DNA of 64,000 bases from Actinomycetes bacterium (lineage in GTDB: Bacteria > Actinomycetota > Coriobacteriia > Anaerosomatales > JAGXFU01), in contig JAGXFU010000010.1 in assembly GCA_024637115.1 (NCBI GenBank), positions 1 through 64,000 of the forward strand, read 5' to 3'. The notes beneath the pieces are model-generated. The model made no database searches. It was not told the origin of the DNA and was given only the letters and a program-made list of their open reading frames with translations. Every line of letters begins with the position of its first letter. Position 1 is the stretch's first letter. The translations under genes and the position numbers were made by a program. Shown piece after piece: positions 46,801 through 54,925 of this stretch.

Positions 46801-47258
46801 CCTGTGATCAGGTGGTGACCGAGGCACCCTTTGCCGTTGAACTTTGCGCGGACGGCGGAGGCCGATTCATGCTGACGGGTTCGATCGATCTCCTGGGTTG
46901 GGCTGGTGATCGAATCACCATCGTCGACTACAAGACAGGCGTTTCGGGCGAAGAGAGCGAACTTGCCGAGCGGTATCGCACCCAAGCCCGTTGCTACGCG
47001 CTTGCCGCACTCAGTCAGGGAGCTGCCTCTGTGGAGCTGCACTTCGTTCGACCGGAAGTGCTGGCAGATGACGGCGAGCCGCAGAAGGTGACCTTCGAGT
47101 TCCACACCAAGGACATCGATGAACTCACGGCATACGTCGTGGATGCGTATCGAAAGTTGGATGCGGGTGTGTATGAACCGCTCAGCGTGTGGAATGAACG
47201 ATCGTGCGGATCCTGCCCCATTGCCGGAAACGTGTGCCGGGTTTCGCGGCGTACGTGA
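43839..47258 (+). CDS. addA: AddA-like UvrD-family helicase-nuclease
   Basis: About 1139-aa superfamily I helicase with a C-terminal nuclease. The start is GTG 43839 (V-T-L-S-L-N-T-E-Q), preceded by GAGGTG and overlapping the addB stop. The longer frame from 43773 has no signal. Motif I is INAGAGTGKT (~25), DEFQDTD is motif II (~350), and GDERQSIYRFRGAD and the late VHASKGLEFPVV and RVLYVACTRA are motifs III-VI. The nuclease motif is TIVDYKTG (~1030). Together with AddB it resects broken ends for RecA. Confidence 0.9.
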   Translation: MTLSLNTEQLKAAEALDGPVMINAGAGTGKTRTLTERLVRAVVPDAIAGWLSVDTSEVVAITFTEKAAGELGERVRGTLRDLGRSDLARGVDTAWISTIHSFCSRILHRHALEAGIDPAFTVLRGVRAGTAREKAFEDAARELLQSQQGADLLDGYSYGALYQAVEGVRSAVFAHGLDLSHVVAEEMRRPSDLLSEARSYFTQAHEELQTCELKSVSMSAHAEQCESTSRALFEIPDDADAAQVGALVGRALGNYAQKRGVKAHADLCADIVETRARLASEAAALEAHDSVDAFIQLARLYTVRYSAEKNELSALDFDDLQSLTLQLLNERPEIAEKYRHLFKLVMVDEFQDTDRLQLALIRAVTQENLCTVGDERQSIYRFRGADVHVYRAHNDEMRRRGAREIALTVNYRSHPGVIAFVNQLFGSRELFGPDGLIELHAGRTEPEIPAFGTKEPRCELLLVDQTSSSRGPARHTEADEVATRFKSLLGRFAPSQMVILLRSYRHAAVYAEALQKQGIPALIVGGSRFFGLAEVSYLRALVRLLANPHDDAAFVRFLESPLVGLSPDGLWRLAAGVADNSGSGGMWAAAPSITGLVAADEVALSRACKTLRLARERVGSCGLDEIILRVVEELDYDRYLLGSGDVGRQTYANVLKFARMAAEFDRLERGGPAAFGAHLDASERLGEHESPAALSDDRSPAVRIMSVHASKGLEFPVVAVVELAGGVRGDEGIVRCRREGDLLRVALSVASWDGESVPKSPLFEEISKTSKEEEIEEVKRVLYVACTRAQEFLLLSGSTGLSKPATQEAPIAWIRRAFSLDACAGGVESIINLEAGQTVRVRSVPEAPVEQDVQMLTAETNDLQRAGDIPTPSREVAPALAVDLSPKPHLQHITYSDIGEFETCALKYRATRQWRLGAIDSGAGSGHPLAFGSALHAVLQVVMAGLAQAGERTDQIARYHGLADEDLDRLKHAERAFVQSQLARSIRACDQVVTEAPFAVELCADGGGRFMLTGSIDLLGWAGDRITIVDYKTGVSGEESELAERYRTQARCYALAALSQGAASVELHFVRPEVLADDGEPQKVTFEFHTKDIDELTAYVVDAYRKLDAGVYEPLSVWNERSCGSCPIAGNVCRVSRRT

Positions 47259-47267
47259 ACCCCCGGT

Positions 47268-48314
47268 CTAGTTCCCCACGTGTTTCTGACTCAGCTGTCC
47301 GCACGCCGCGTCGATGTCCGCGCCACGTTCGGTTCGAATGGTTGCTTCTGTACCTGATTTGTCCAGGAGGCGGACGATCTCAGCTGCCCGCTTTGTAGAA
47401 GCCGGCGAATGGCGGGAGTGCGCGACTGGATTAAGTGGGATCAAGTTCACATGGCACAGCAGACCGCGTGCGAAGTTGCGCAGTGAGTCGATCTGCTTCG
47501 GCGTGTCCGTCACTCCGGCCATGAGCGCGTACTCCAATGACACACGCCGACCTGTCGCTGCGGTGTAGTCGACGATTGCTGCTCGTAGTTGATGAAGGTC
47601 GCTCGCCTTGACCCCTGGCATAAGTTCATCGCGTGTTTCCTGAACTGCGGAATGCAACGATATCGCGAGGGTGAATTGCTCGGGCTCACCTGAAAGCCTC
47701 TGGATGCCCGGTACGAGTCCGCACGTGGAAACCGTGAGGTGACGGGCACCGATACCAAGGCCGTCGGGGCTGTTCATGAGGCGAAGAGCGCCCATGACCG
47801 CATCGTAGTTTGCGAATGGTTCACCTTGCCCCATCGCGACGGCGTTGCTCACCCGACTGCCAAAATCCTCGCCAACGAGGCGCACCTGGTCAACGATTTC
47901 CCCGACTGCCAGGTTGCGTTTGAGGCCGCCTGCACCCGTTGCGCAAAAACTGCACCCCATGCCGCAGCCCGCCTGGGTGGAAAAGCAGACAGTGAGTCTC
48001 TCGGGTGTGGGAAGGCCCACGCTTTCCACCGTCGCACCGTCACCAAGGCCCCACAGGTACTTACGGGTGCCATCGACGGCGGAGACTTGTCTGTCGAGCA
48101 GGGTGGGCACGGGCAGGGTGTAGCGGTCAGACAGTCGCTGGCGGAGAGAAGCAGGTACATCGGTCATCTCATCCCAGCTGCCCGCTCCTTTGCCATAGAG
48201 CCAGCGCACTATCTGGTGTGCCCGATATCGGGGTTCTCCGAGTTCGGAGATAAGGCGTTCGAGCCCGCTGGGCCCGAACGCCTTGATTCCCGCGATAGTC
48301 GAGAGATTCGTCAC
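47268..48314 (-). CDS. rlmN: Dual-specificity RNA methyltransferase RlmN
   Basis: Radical-SAM methylase that makes 2-methyladenosine in 23S rRNA (A2503) and in some tRNAs. The cluster motif is C-G-M-G-C-S-F-C, followed by GQGEP, and the accessory cysteine is in DIDAACGQL near the end. The start is uncertain. The GTG at 48314 gives 348 aa, matches the family's N-terminus and avoids most of the overlap with rubrerythrin. A frame from 48383 would add 23 residues antisense to nothing but inside the rubrerythrin gene. Confidence 0.93.
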   Translation of the reverse strand: MTNLSTIAGIKAFGPSGLERLISELGEPRYRAHQIVRWLYGKGAGSWDEMTDVPASLRQRLSDRYTLPVPTLLDRQVSAVDGTRKYLWGLGDGATVESVGLPTPERLTVCFSTQAGCGMGCSFCATGAGGLKRNLAVGEIVDQVRLVGEDFGSRVSNAVAMGQGEPFANYDAVMGALRLMNSPDGLGIGARHLTVSTCGLVPGIQRLSGEPEQFTLAISLHSAVQETRDELMPGVKASDLHQLRAAIVDYTAATGRRVSLEYALMAGVTDTPKQIDSLRNFARGLLCHVNLIPLNPVAHSRHSPASTKRAAEIVRLLDKSGTEATIRTERGADIDAACGQLSQKHVGN

Positions 48315-48318
48315 GATT

Positions 48319-48831
48319 CTATGATTCGAGATCCTCAAGAGCGGAACGATACTCGTCTCGATGCTCTGTCTCGAAGCTCCCAACAGAGCGGAAGTAGAAC
48401 GCTATGTCATCAAAGCCCTCGGCCTCCGCGGTCTCAGCAAAGCCGGGATACATGTCCGTGCTCTCGAAGTCCTCACCACCGACGGCGGTGGCTAGATTCT
48501 GCGCGGTGGTGCCGAACCCGCCCATATACGCGAGGTGTCCCAGGGCATGCGCAGTTTCTTCACGCGCCGCCCGGTCGAACGCATCGAGTACCGACTGCGG
48601 GGCACCTTCGAGTTCCGCGATGCGCCGGAACAGCGTATACATGCGATTCGCCTGGGACTCGCCGGCGAAGGCCGCCTGGAGGTTTTCAAACGTCTTAGTA
48701 CCCGAGAGATCGCCCTCGACACCCGAGTATTCGACGAACATTGTGCGGGGCGCCCCGCAAACGGGGCAGCTCTCAGGTGCACGGCCTATGTGAAAGTAGC
48801 CGCAACCTTTACAACGATACGATTCCACCAT
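48319..48831 (-). CDS. rbr: Rubrerythrin with N-terminal rubredoxin domain
   Basis: 170-aa peroxide-reducing protein of anaerobes. A rubredoxin-like site comes first (C-K-G-C at 7-10 and C-P-V-C at 22-25), followed by the four-helix diiron domain with GESQANRMY (~58), AREETAHALGHL (~90) and FETEHRDEY (~155). This is the reverse order to classical rubrerythrin, as in 'reverse rubrerythrins' of clostridia. AAGGAG precedes the ATG. rlmN follows on the same strand. Confidence 0.94.
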   Translation of the reverse strand: MVESYRCKGCGYFHIGRAPESCPVCGAPRTMFVEYSGVEGDLSGTKTFENLQAAFAGESQANRMYTLFRRIAELEGAPQSVLDAFDRAAREETAHALGHLAYMGGFGTTAQNLATAVGGEDFESTDMYPGFAETAEAEGFDDIAFYFRSVGSFETEHRDEYRSALEDLES

Positions 48832-48995
48832 GTTTCTCTCCTTACGGCCCTACGGTCGGGAGTTGCTAGGATACATTACGTATGACGGTCTATTCCCAAC
48901 GGGAGCGTTTTTGGTGGGCAGAGCGGGTAGAAGGAGTCATCCGCGCAATCAGAAACGTCCTTGAGTTGCTGGCGATGCCGGAATGGAGAATACGA

Positions 48996-50363
48996 ATGAG
49001 GTCTACTACACGATTGTTTCTTCTCGCTGTAATCGCAGGAACGGTATTCCTGGGCTCGGGCTCGGCCTACGCACTTCCTGAAATAGGATCAGAGGCCTTT
49101 CTTCCCGTCACGGGCTGCGGCTGTCACTCGAGTCTCATAGAGGATTGGCAGCCGTCGATGCATGCAAAGGCCCTGAGCGATCCGCTGTACATGCTCAAAC
49201 GGGATGAAGCAAACCGGGCAACAGACGGAGAGCTGGGTGAATTCTGCGACTCGTGTCATGGGCCGATCGCGGTAATGTCCGGCGAGAATGCCGATCTTGC
49301 CACGGCCAGCCCTCAGAGCCTCCAGGGCGTTGTGTGCGATTTCTGTCATCAGGTCACCGGCACCAACGATCCGCTGGGCAACGTATCCCAGATTCTTGAG
49401 GCCGATGGTACTAAGCGAGCCCAGTTTGACGATGCGAATTCGCCGGCGCACGAGACGGCGTATTCGGCCTTTCACGAGAGCGCACAGTTCTGCGGAGCAT
49501 GCCACAATGTCGATCATCCCACGAATGGCCTGCATCTCGAGTCGACGTACACCGAGTGGAGTGAGGGGCCGTACGCGGCCGAGGGAATCGTGTGTCAAGA
49601 CTGTCACATGACGTTTGGTCCCGGAGTCACCAAACCGTATCCGGGAACCGCTGCCGCAGGTGGGCCACAGCGAGATCACGTGTATCTCATGACGTTCGTT
49701 GGCGGTAATGTGGGTCTGGGTGATTCCGTCCTTGCCGAGGAGCGACTGAAGGCAGCGGCTACCCTTACGCTCTCCGTCGACGAGATCGTTGCCCCGGGCG
49801 ATATGGCCGAGATCGCAACTACGATTACGAACGTTGGAGCGGGACACTACATCCCAACAGGTCTCACCGAGGTCCGGGAGATGTGGCTCGAGGTCAAAGC
49901 CGTGTATCCCGATGGAGTCGAGGAGGTCCTCGGCACGCATGAATTCGGAAGCATCCTGAAGGATGCCGAGGGCAACTCCCCCGCTGAACTCTGGGAAGCG
50001 GTGGCGTTCGAGAAGGACGATCGAATCCCCCCCAGGGAGTCGGTCACAGACACCTTTGAATTCACCATGCCGGAGCGCGATGAAGCAGAGATTCAGGCCG
50101 CGCTCTTCTATCGTTCATGCTCCGAAGAGATGGCCGAGAAGGCGGGCGTTGAGATTCCCACAACGACCATGGCCTCGGCATCGCAAGCGGTGTATGGGTC
50201 AGACGCTATCGCCTCGGCTGCAAAGACATCTGAAGGCGGCGGGGACGGCGGCTCGAACGGACTGCTGTTGAGCATGGCTGTCGTGGGTCTGGCGCTTGGC
50301 GTGGGGACCGTTGGTTGGTTTGCTCTTCGTGGTCGCAAGGGGAGCTCCTCGGCGGAAGGGTAA
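48996..50363 (+). CDS. Membrane-anchored multihaem cytochrome c
   Basis: About 455 aa from the ATG at 48996, where GGAG and a signal peptide (RLFLLAVIAGTVFLGSGSAYA) coincide. The upstream frame to 48882 lacks these. Four canonical haem-binding sites are present: C-D-S-C-H, C-D-F-C-H, C-G-A-C-H and C-Q-D-C-H. A fifth, near the N-terminus, reads G-C-G-C-H, one residue short of CxxCH. The context SSLIEDWQPSMHAKAL resembles the first haem of cytochrome c554-like proteins. A beta-sandwich with TNVGAGHYIPTG follows, then a single C-terminal membrane anchor (LLLSMAVVGLALGVGTVGWFAL). It is likely an extracytoplasmic electron carrier or part of a respiratory complex, but no enzyme partner is next to it. 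Confidence 0.88.
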   Translation: MRSTTRLFLLAVIAGTVFLGSGSAYALPEIGSEAFLPVTGCGCHSSLIEDWQPSMHAKALSDPLYMLKRDEANRATDGELGEFCDSCHGPIAVMSGENADLATASPQSLQGVVCDFCHQVTGTNDPLGNVSQILEADGTKRAQFDDANSPAHETAYSAFHESAQFCGACHNVDHPTNGLHLESTYTEWSEGPYAAEGIVCQDCHMTFGPGVTKPYPGTAAAGGPQRDHVYLMTFVGGNVGLGDSVLAEERLKAAATLTLSVDEIVAPGDMAEIATTITNVGAGHYIPTGLTEVREMWLEVKAVYPDGVEEVLGTHEFGSILKDAEGNSPAELWEAVAFEKDDRIPPRESVTDTFEFTMPERDEAEIQAALFYRSCSEEMAEKAGVEIPTTTMASASQAVYGSDAIASAAKTSEGGGDGGSNGLLLSMAVVGLALGVGTVGWFALRGRKGSSSAEG

Positions 50364-50407
50364 GCCGGACATACGCTACGTGAGTCACCAGAGGCAGAGC
50401 GTACAAA

Positions 50408-50437
50408 GAGAGACCCCGCAGGATGGCGGGGTCTCTC
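50408..50437. terminator. Bidirectional terminator
   Basis: A perfect 12-bp stem (50408-50419 with 50426-50437, 6-nt loop) lies between the convergent cytochrome and protease genes. It is flanked by A/T-rich bases on both sides and probably ends both transcripts. Confidence 0.85.
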
Positions 50438-50477
50438 GTAATGTAGCGGCTGTGCGTATCGCCTGAACCGGAGCGTC

Positions 50478-51812
50478 CTATGGGGTCTCACTTGGTGAGG
50501 ACTCTTGTGACGGAGCCAGATCCAGATTGTCGGGTTTCACCCCGACCTCCATCTCGACTTCCATCCTCTCGCCATTTCGATAGAGGGCGATCGTGACGAT
50601 ATCGCCGATCTCATGTCGTCGCACCTGGAGAATGAGATCCTCCATAGACAGGATAGGATCATCGTTGAGCATCACGATGACATCGCCCGGCAAGAGGTCC
50701 GCCTTCTCGGCGTTGGTGCCGGGGGTGATGTCAACGATATACGCGCCCTCCTGAACCGGAAGGTTCTCTTCTTCAACGAGCACAGGGTCCACATCTCTTC
50801 CAAGGATGCCAAGGAAGGGGTGTTCAGCTCTGCCATTCTCAACGAGGTCGTTCGCGATGCGCACGGCGGTGTTCACGGGAATCGCAAATCCAATCCCCCC
50901 GCTGGATCCGGTGTCCGAGTAGATAGCGGCGTTGATTCCGATCAGCGCGCCGTAGCGATCGACCAGGGCACCGCCTGAGTTGCCGGGGTTGATCGCTGCG
51001 TCGGTCTGGATGACGTCAACGAGGGGGTAGACGCCCTCCTCGCCGTTGAGCGGGGTCGTGAGCGCACGTCCAAGTGCGCTGATGACCCCCGCGCTCACGG
51101 AATGCTCGAGTCCGAACGGAGAGCCGATAGCAACGCTTGACTGCCCGACCAGGAGGTCATCTGAATCGCCGACCTCGATCAAGGACAGTTCGGCATCGAT
51201 CTCAACAACCGCGATGTCCGTTTCTGTATCCACGCCAATGACTGTGCCAGCGTGGTGCTCACGGTCTGTGCCGGTCACGGTGATCTTTGTTGCGTCTGCC
51301 ACAACGTGCGCGTTGGTGATGATGTATGTTCCACCGTTGTCAGTGTGCGTCCAGGCCACCCCTGAACCATTGCCCATGACGGGTACACCGGGATGCCCCT
51401 GAGGGAGTTCTCCGTCTTCCTGCGCAACAGCGTCTCCTGAGATGTCTATGTTGACGACTGCCGGTAGCGCAGCTGCGGCCGCAGCTGCAATCGGTTCTTC
51501 GGTATCAGACGGGATCACCCGGATGGTTTCGGGGGTGGAGGTGATTCCGCCGCGTGATGCGAGCCATTGGCCCGCGTAGCCCGCGAGGCCGCCCGCCAAC
51601 GTCCCAACGATCAGCGCGGCGACAAGTGCGATGGTGATTGCGCCTCCAAGCGAGACACCGCTCGCAGGTGAGGATGCAGGGGGTACGGGTACCACCGGGG
51701 TTGAATGTTGAAAGGGCGTCTCGGTGGGGTCCTCGGTCACAGGTGTGTCGCTCTCGTCGGGAACAACGGGCAGAGCTGTTTCATCTGACGGTGAAGCGGA
51801 GTGTTCGTCCAT
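50478..51812 (-). CDS. HtrA/DegP-like trypsin-type protease with PDZ domain
   Basis: 444-aa membrane-anchored serine protease. A Pro/Thr-rich cytoplasmic N-terminus (~1-50) is followed by one membrane span (ITIALVAALIVGTLAGGLAGYAG) and a trypsin-like domain. Its triad is H in ITNAHVV (~167), D in ETDIAVVEI (~197) and S in NPGNSGGALVD (~281). A PDZ domain (~335-425) follows with GDVIVMLND. GAGGTGAC precedes the ATG. It is a quality-control protease acting outside the cytoplasmic membrane. Confidence 0.95.
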   Translation of the reverse strand: MDEHSASPSDETALPVVPDESDTPVTEDPTETPFQHSTPVVPVPPASSPASGVSLGGAITIALVAALIVGTLAGGLAGYAGQWLASRGGITSTPETIRVIPSDTEEPIAAAAAAALPAVVNIDISGDAVAQEDGELPQGHPGVPVMGNGSGVAWTHTDNGGTYIITNAHVVADATKITVTGTDREHHAGTVIGVDTETDIAVVEIDAELSLIEVGDSDDLLVGQSSVAIGSPFGLEHSVSAGVISALGRALTTPLNGEEGVYPLVDVIQTDAAINPGNSGGALVDRYGALIGINAAIYSDTGSSGGIGFAIPVNTAVRIANDLVENGRAEHPFLGILGRDVDPVLVEEENLPVQEGAYIVDITPGTNAEKADLLPGDVIVMLNDDPILSMEDLILQVRRHEIGDIVTIALYRNGERMEVEMEVGVKPDNLDLAPSQESSPSETP

Positions 51813-51957
51813 GTGTCACCTCTAGCTTGTTGGTCCATGCACGTGCAGCTTGGTATTCATAGTACGCTCAGAACATATGCCCATGGTCTGTGCGGGGGAA
51901 AATGCACAAAAGCAGCACACCGATACAGAGAGCCACGTGAGAGAACGTCAGGGCGAG

Positions 51958-53385
51958 ATGTCTCAAGACACCTGCTACCACGACCCAAACCCGCGCATCG
52001 TGCTCGGCATTCTCATTGCCGGCACATTTCTGGCTCCCCTCGATTCTTCGATCGTAAACATCGCGCTGCCCGCCATTGCGGCGGACTACGGAGCGAGTAT
52101 GACTTCGGTGGGCTGGGTGGCCACGGCTTACTTGCTCACCAACGCGTCACTTGTGTTGAGCATGGGGCGCCTGGGTGACATCTGGGGTCTGCGACGCGTC
52201 TACGTGGCGGGTTTCGTTGTATTTGGCACAGGATCTCTTGCCTGCGCGGTGTCTCCGAGTTTGATCGTGCTCATCCTGAGTCGAGTTGTTCAAGCGGTTG
52301 GTGCATCGATGATGTTTGCCGCCGGACCTGCGTTGGTCACGAGGGCGTTCCCTCCCGAGACACGAGGGCGAGCCCTGGGATGGATATCGCTTTCGGTGTC
52401 TGCGGGGCTGACGGTAGGCCCGAGTCTGGGAGGTTTTCTCCTTGGGGCGTTGGGCTGGCAGGCAGTGTTCCTGATCAACATCCCGCTCTCGATCATCGTT
52501 GCGGTCGCGGCCGCCCGCAAACTGCCCAAGGATTGTCCCGAGCCCGAGGCATTCGATCTCGTAGGCGCTCTTCTCGGAGCAATCGCGCTGACCCTTCTGC
52601 TCCTTGCGTTCTCGGCTACTGAGCACGTTGGTCTGTTCTCGGGACTTGTTATGGGACTACTTGCGGCAGCGATCGTCGCGGGGTGGTTGTTCGTTCGAAC
52701 CGAGTTGACGGTGCCGCACCCCACGCTTGACTTCGGCCTGTTTCAGTCACGGACGTTTCGCGCAGGGGTCGGTTCGGCGGTACTTGCCTACATGGCTCTC
52801 TTTGCGGTGACCTTCACGATGCCGTTCTACTTGTTGAGGGTGTTGGGGATCGACCCTGCGGTGGCGGGCCTTCTGCTCACGGCCACACCGCTGAGTATGG
52901 CCGTATTCTCTCCGGTGGCCGGCCGCCTGTCAGATAAGTACGGGAGTCGCGGGCTTACCACCGGCGGCCTCTCCGTGCTGGCATCTGCGCTCCTGGCTGC
53001 GTCCTTCTTTGGGGCGGCAACGTCCACCGTCACGATCGGGATCGTGCTCGTGGCAGTCGGAACCGGTCTGTCGTTCTTTGGGGCCCCGAACTCCGCCGAC
53101 GTCCTGCGGGCGACTCCGAGAACACGCGTTGGAGTGGGCTCCGCATTGATCGGCCAGGCCCGCAATCTTGGTATGACTCTCGGCATCGCAACGACTGCGG
53201 CGATCATCGCGGCAGGGCTGGACGGAGCGGCTCTCATGGACTCCACGCAGGCGCTGAACCCGGCCGAGGCACTGCAGTTCGTCTCCGCGATGCGACCGGC
53301 ATTCATAGCTGCAGCCGTGATCGCAGTGGTTGGGGCGGCTGTCTCCTGGAGCAGGGGCGCACATAAAGCGCCGTATAGTGGTTGA
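51958..53385 (+). CDS. MFS exporter, DHA2 (14-span) type
   Basis: 475-aa proton-driven efflux pump of the major facilitator superfamily. D-SSIVNIALPAIA near residue 33 is motif D1 of the drug:H+ antiporters. GWVATAYLLTNASLVLSMGRLGD with RLGDIWGLRRV is motif A, and GPSLGGFLLGALGWQAVFLINIP is motif C. About 14 spans are predicted. The ATG at 51958 has AGGGCG upstream. The frame opens at 51850, but the extra residues are hydrophilic and unlike the family. Substrate unknown. Confidence 0.9.
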   Translation: MSQDTCYHDPNPRIVLGILIAGTFLAPLDSSIVNIALPAIAADYGASMTSVGWVATAYLLTNASLVLSMGRLGDIWGLRRVYVAGFVVFGTGSLACAVSPSLIVLILSRVVQAVGASMMFAAGPALVTRAFPPETRGRALGWISLSVSAGLTVGPSLGGFLLGALGWQAVFLINIPLSIIVAVAAARKLPKDCPEPEAFDLVGALLGAIALTLLLLAFSATEHVGLFSGLVMGLLAAAIVAGWLFVRTELTVPHPTLDFGLFQSRTFRAGVGSAVLAYMALFAVTFTMPFYLLRVLGIDPAVAGLLLTATPLSMAVFSPVAGRLSDKYGSRGLTTGGLSVLASALLAASFFGAATSTVTIGIVLVAVGTGLSFFGAPNSADVLRATPRTRVGVGSALIGQARNLGMTLGIATTAAIIAAGLDGAALMDSTQALNPAEALQFVSAMRPAFIAAAVIAVVGAAVSWSRGAHKAPYSG

Positions 53386-53416
53386 GGCCGTACTGCAGGT
53401 ACCGTAGACTGCCAGC

Positions 53417-53989
53417 ATGACTGAGGACACACAATCACCCGAACTCATCCCTGCCGAGGAGCCCCAACCTGCTCCCGAGCCGTCCACCAAGGTCGTAGCC
53501 GAACCGGCGAAGGCCGAACTGCCCGCATCAGAAGAGGGCCCCGCGCCTGAGCCGTCCGTGGCCCTATCCCCTGAGCCCGCCGACGTCCCGGCGCCCGAAT
53601 CGGAGATCAAGCCTGTCCGGAGACCCTCGCGTATCGCGTGGTGGCCCTTCATCACCTACTCGGTGCTGTGGGTCGGACTGATCGTGTTCACAGGATATCT
53701 GCTCGCCCGTGGCCCTCAGGCAGCCCTTCCCTCTGTCTCCCAGGATCTCTATCCTTCGCTCCTGCTCGCCGCTCTCGTGATGACGCTGCTGGGTCCGTTG
53801 CTTGCCATGTTCATGTGGTTCATCGCGTGGCTATCGGCCGAGAAGCATGCTCGCGGCGGGTTGTTCACCATTTCGTTCGTTCGCGCATCGATACTCACAT
53901 TTGTCGGCGTAGTCTTGTGGTACGGGGTGCTGGTGGCTGTCGATGCCGTGCGCCTCGGACTGATCACACTACCCGCCGGCCTGTCATAG
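53417..53989 (+). CDS. Small membrane protein with Pro/Glu-rich N-terminus, unknown
   Basis: 190 aa, not recognised. Residues 1-65 are a low-complexity stretch of Pro, Glu and Ala, likely disordered in the cytoplasm. Three membrane spans follow (about 74-95, 112-140 and 152-180). It sits 9 bp before ddl and may be transcribed with it. Confidence 0.75.
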   Translation: MTEDTQSPELIPAEEPQPAPEPSTKVVAEPAKAELPASEEGPAPEPSVALSPEPADVPAPESEIKPVRRPSRIAWWPFITYSVLWVGLIVFTGYLLARGPQAALPSVSQDLYPSLLLAALVMTLLGPLLAMFMWFIAWLSAEKHARGGLFTISFVRASILTFVGVVLWYGVLVAVDAVRLGLITLPAGLS

Positions 53990-53998
53990 GGAGTCGGA

Positions 53999-54925
53999 AT
54001 GTCCGAAGCTCTCAAGGTCCTCGTCCTCAAAGGTGGGCGTTCGGCCGAGCGCGAAGTCTCACTCAATACCGGCTCGCAGGTTGCCGAAGCATTGAGAACC
54101 CAGGGACACTGCGTTGTCTCAGTCGATGCAGCAGCTCCCGACTTTATCGAGCAGATCAAATCGCACAAAGCCGACGTGGTGTTCATCTGCCTGCATGGGC
54201 GATTTGGAGAGGACGGCACCGTCCAAGGATTGCTCGAACTCCTCGGAATACCGTACGTGGGATCAGGGGTTCTGGCCTCCGCGCTCGCGATGGACAAGGT
54301 CATGTCCAAGCACATCTATGCCCATGCGGGGTTGCCGACACCCGACTATGTGGTGCTGCGTGCCGGTGAACCCTGGTCTGCCGAGGAGATCACTGAATTC
54401 CTGGGACCCAAGACGGTGGTCAAGCCAGCTAACGAAGGGTCTGCGATCGGAGTCACCATCGCCCACACGCCAACCGAGCTCCCGGCGGCTGTCGAGGCGG
54501 CGTTCGAATTCGATACCAATGTGCTCGTTGAGAAGTTCGTAGAAGGAGTGGAGGGCACCGTTGGAGTTATTGGCAACGACTCATTGCTCGCGCTTCCTAT
54601 GATTGAGATCGTTCCCGAACACGAGTTCTATGACTACGAGTCCAAGTATGTTCCCGGTATGAGTCGGCATATCATCCCCGCTCGGGTCAGCCCCGAAGCG
54701 TTGGTCGAGTGTGAACGCGTTGCCCTGGAGGCGCACCGTGTCTTGGGTTGTCGGGGGATGTCGCGTTCAGACACGATGATCGAGCCCGATGGCTCGGTAC
54801 TCCTTCTTGAGACAAACACGATTCCGGGAATGACGTCCACGAGTTTGCTTCCCGATGCAGCTCGTGCTGCGGGAATCGAGTTTCCTGACTTGTGTGATCG
54901 GCTCGTGAGGCTGGCGCTCGCCTAG
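53999..54925 (+). CDS. ddl: D-alanine--D-alanine ligase
   Basis: 308-aa ATP-grasp enzyme making the D-Ala-D-Ala dipeptide for peptidoglycan. SAEREVSLNTG near residue 15 and HGRFGEDGTVQG near 63 are substrate-binding motifs. The omega-loop YDYESKY keeps the tyrosine that marks D-Ala-D-Ala rather than D-Ala-D-lactate ligases. LLETNTIPGMT near 265 holds the metal ligands. The gene is single, away from other mur genes. Confidence 0.96.
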   Translation: MSEALKVLVLKGGRSAEREVSLNTGSQVAEALRTQGHCVVSVDAAAPDFIEQIKSHKADVVFICLHGRFGEDGTVQGLLELLGIPYVGSGVLASALAMDKVMSKHIYAHAGLPTPDYVVLRAGEPWSAEEITEFLGPKTVVKPANEGSAIGVTIAHTPTELPAAVEAAFEFDTNVLVEKFVEGVEGTVGVIGNDSLLALPMIEIVPEHEFYDYESKYVPGMSRHIIPARVSPEALVECERVALEAHRVLGCRGMSRSDTMIEPDGSVLLLETNTIPGMTSTSLLPDAARAAGIEFPDLCDRLVRLALA

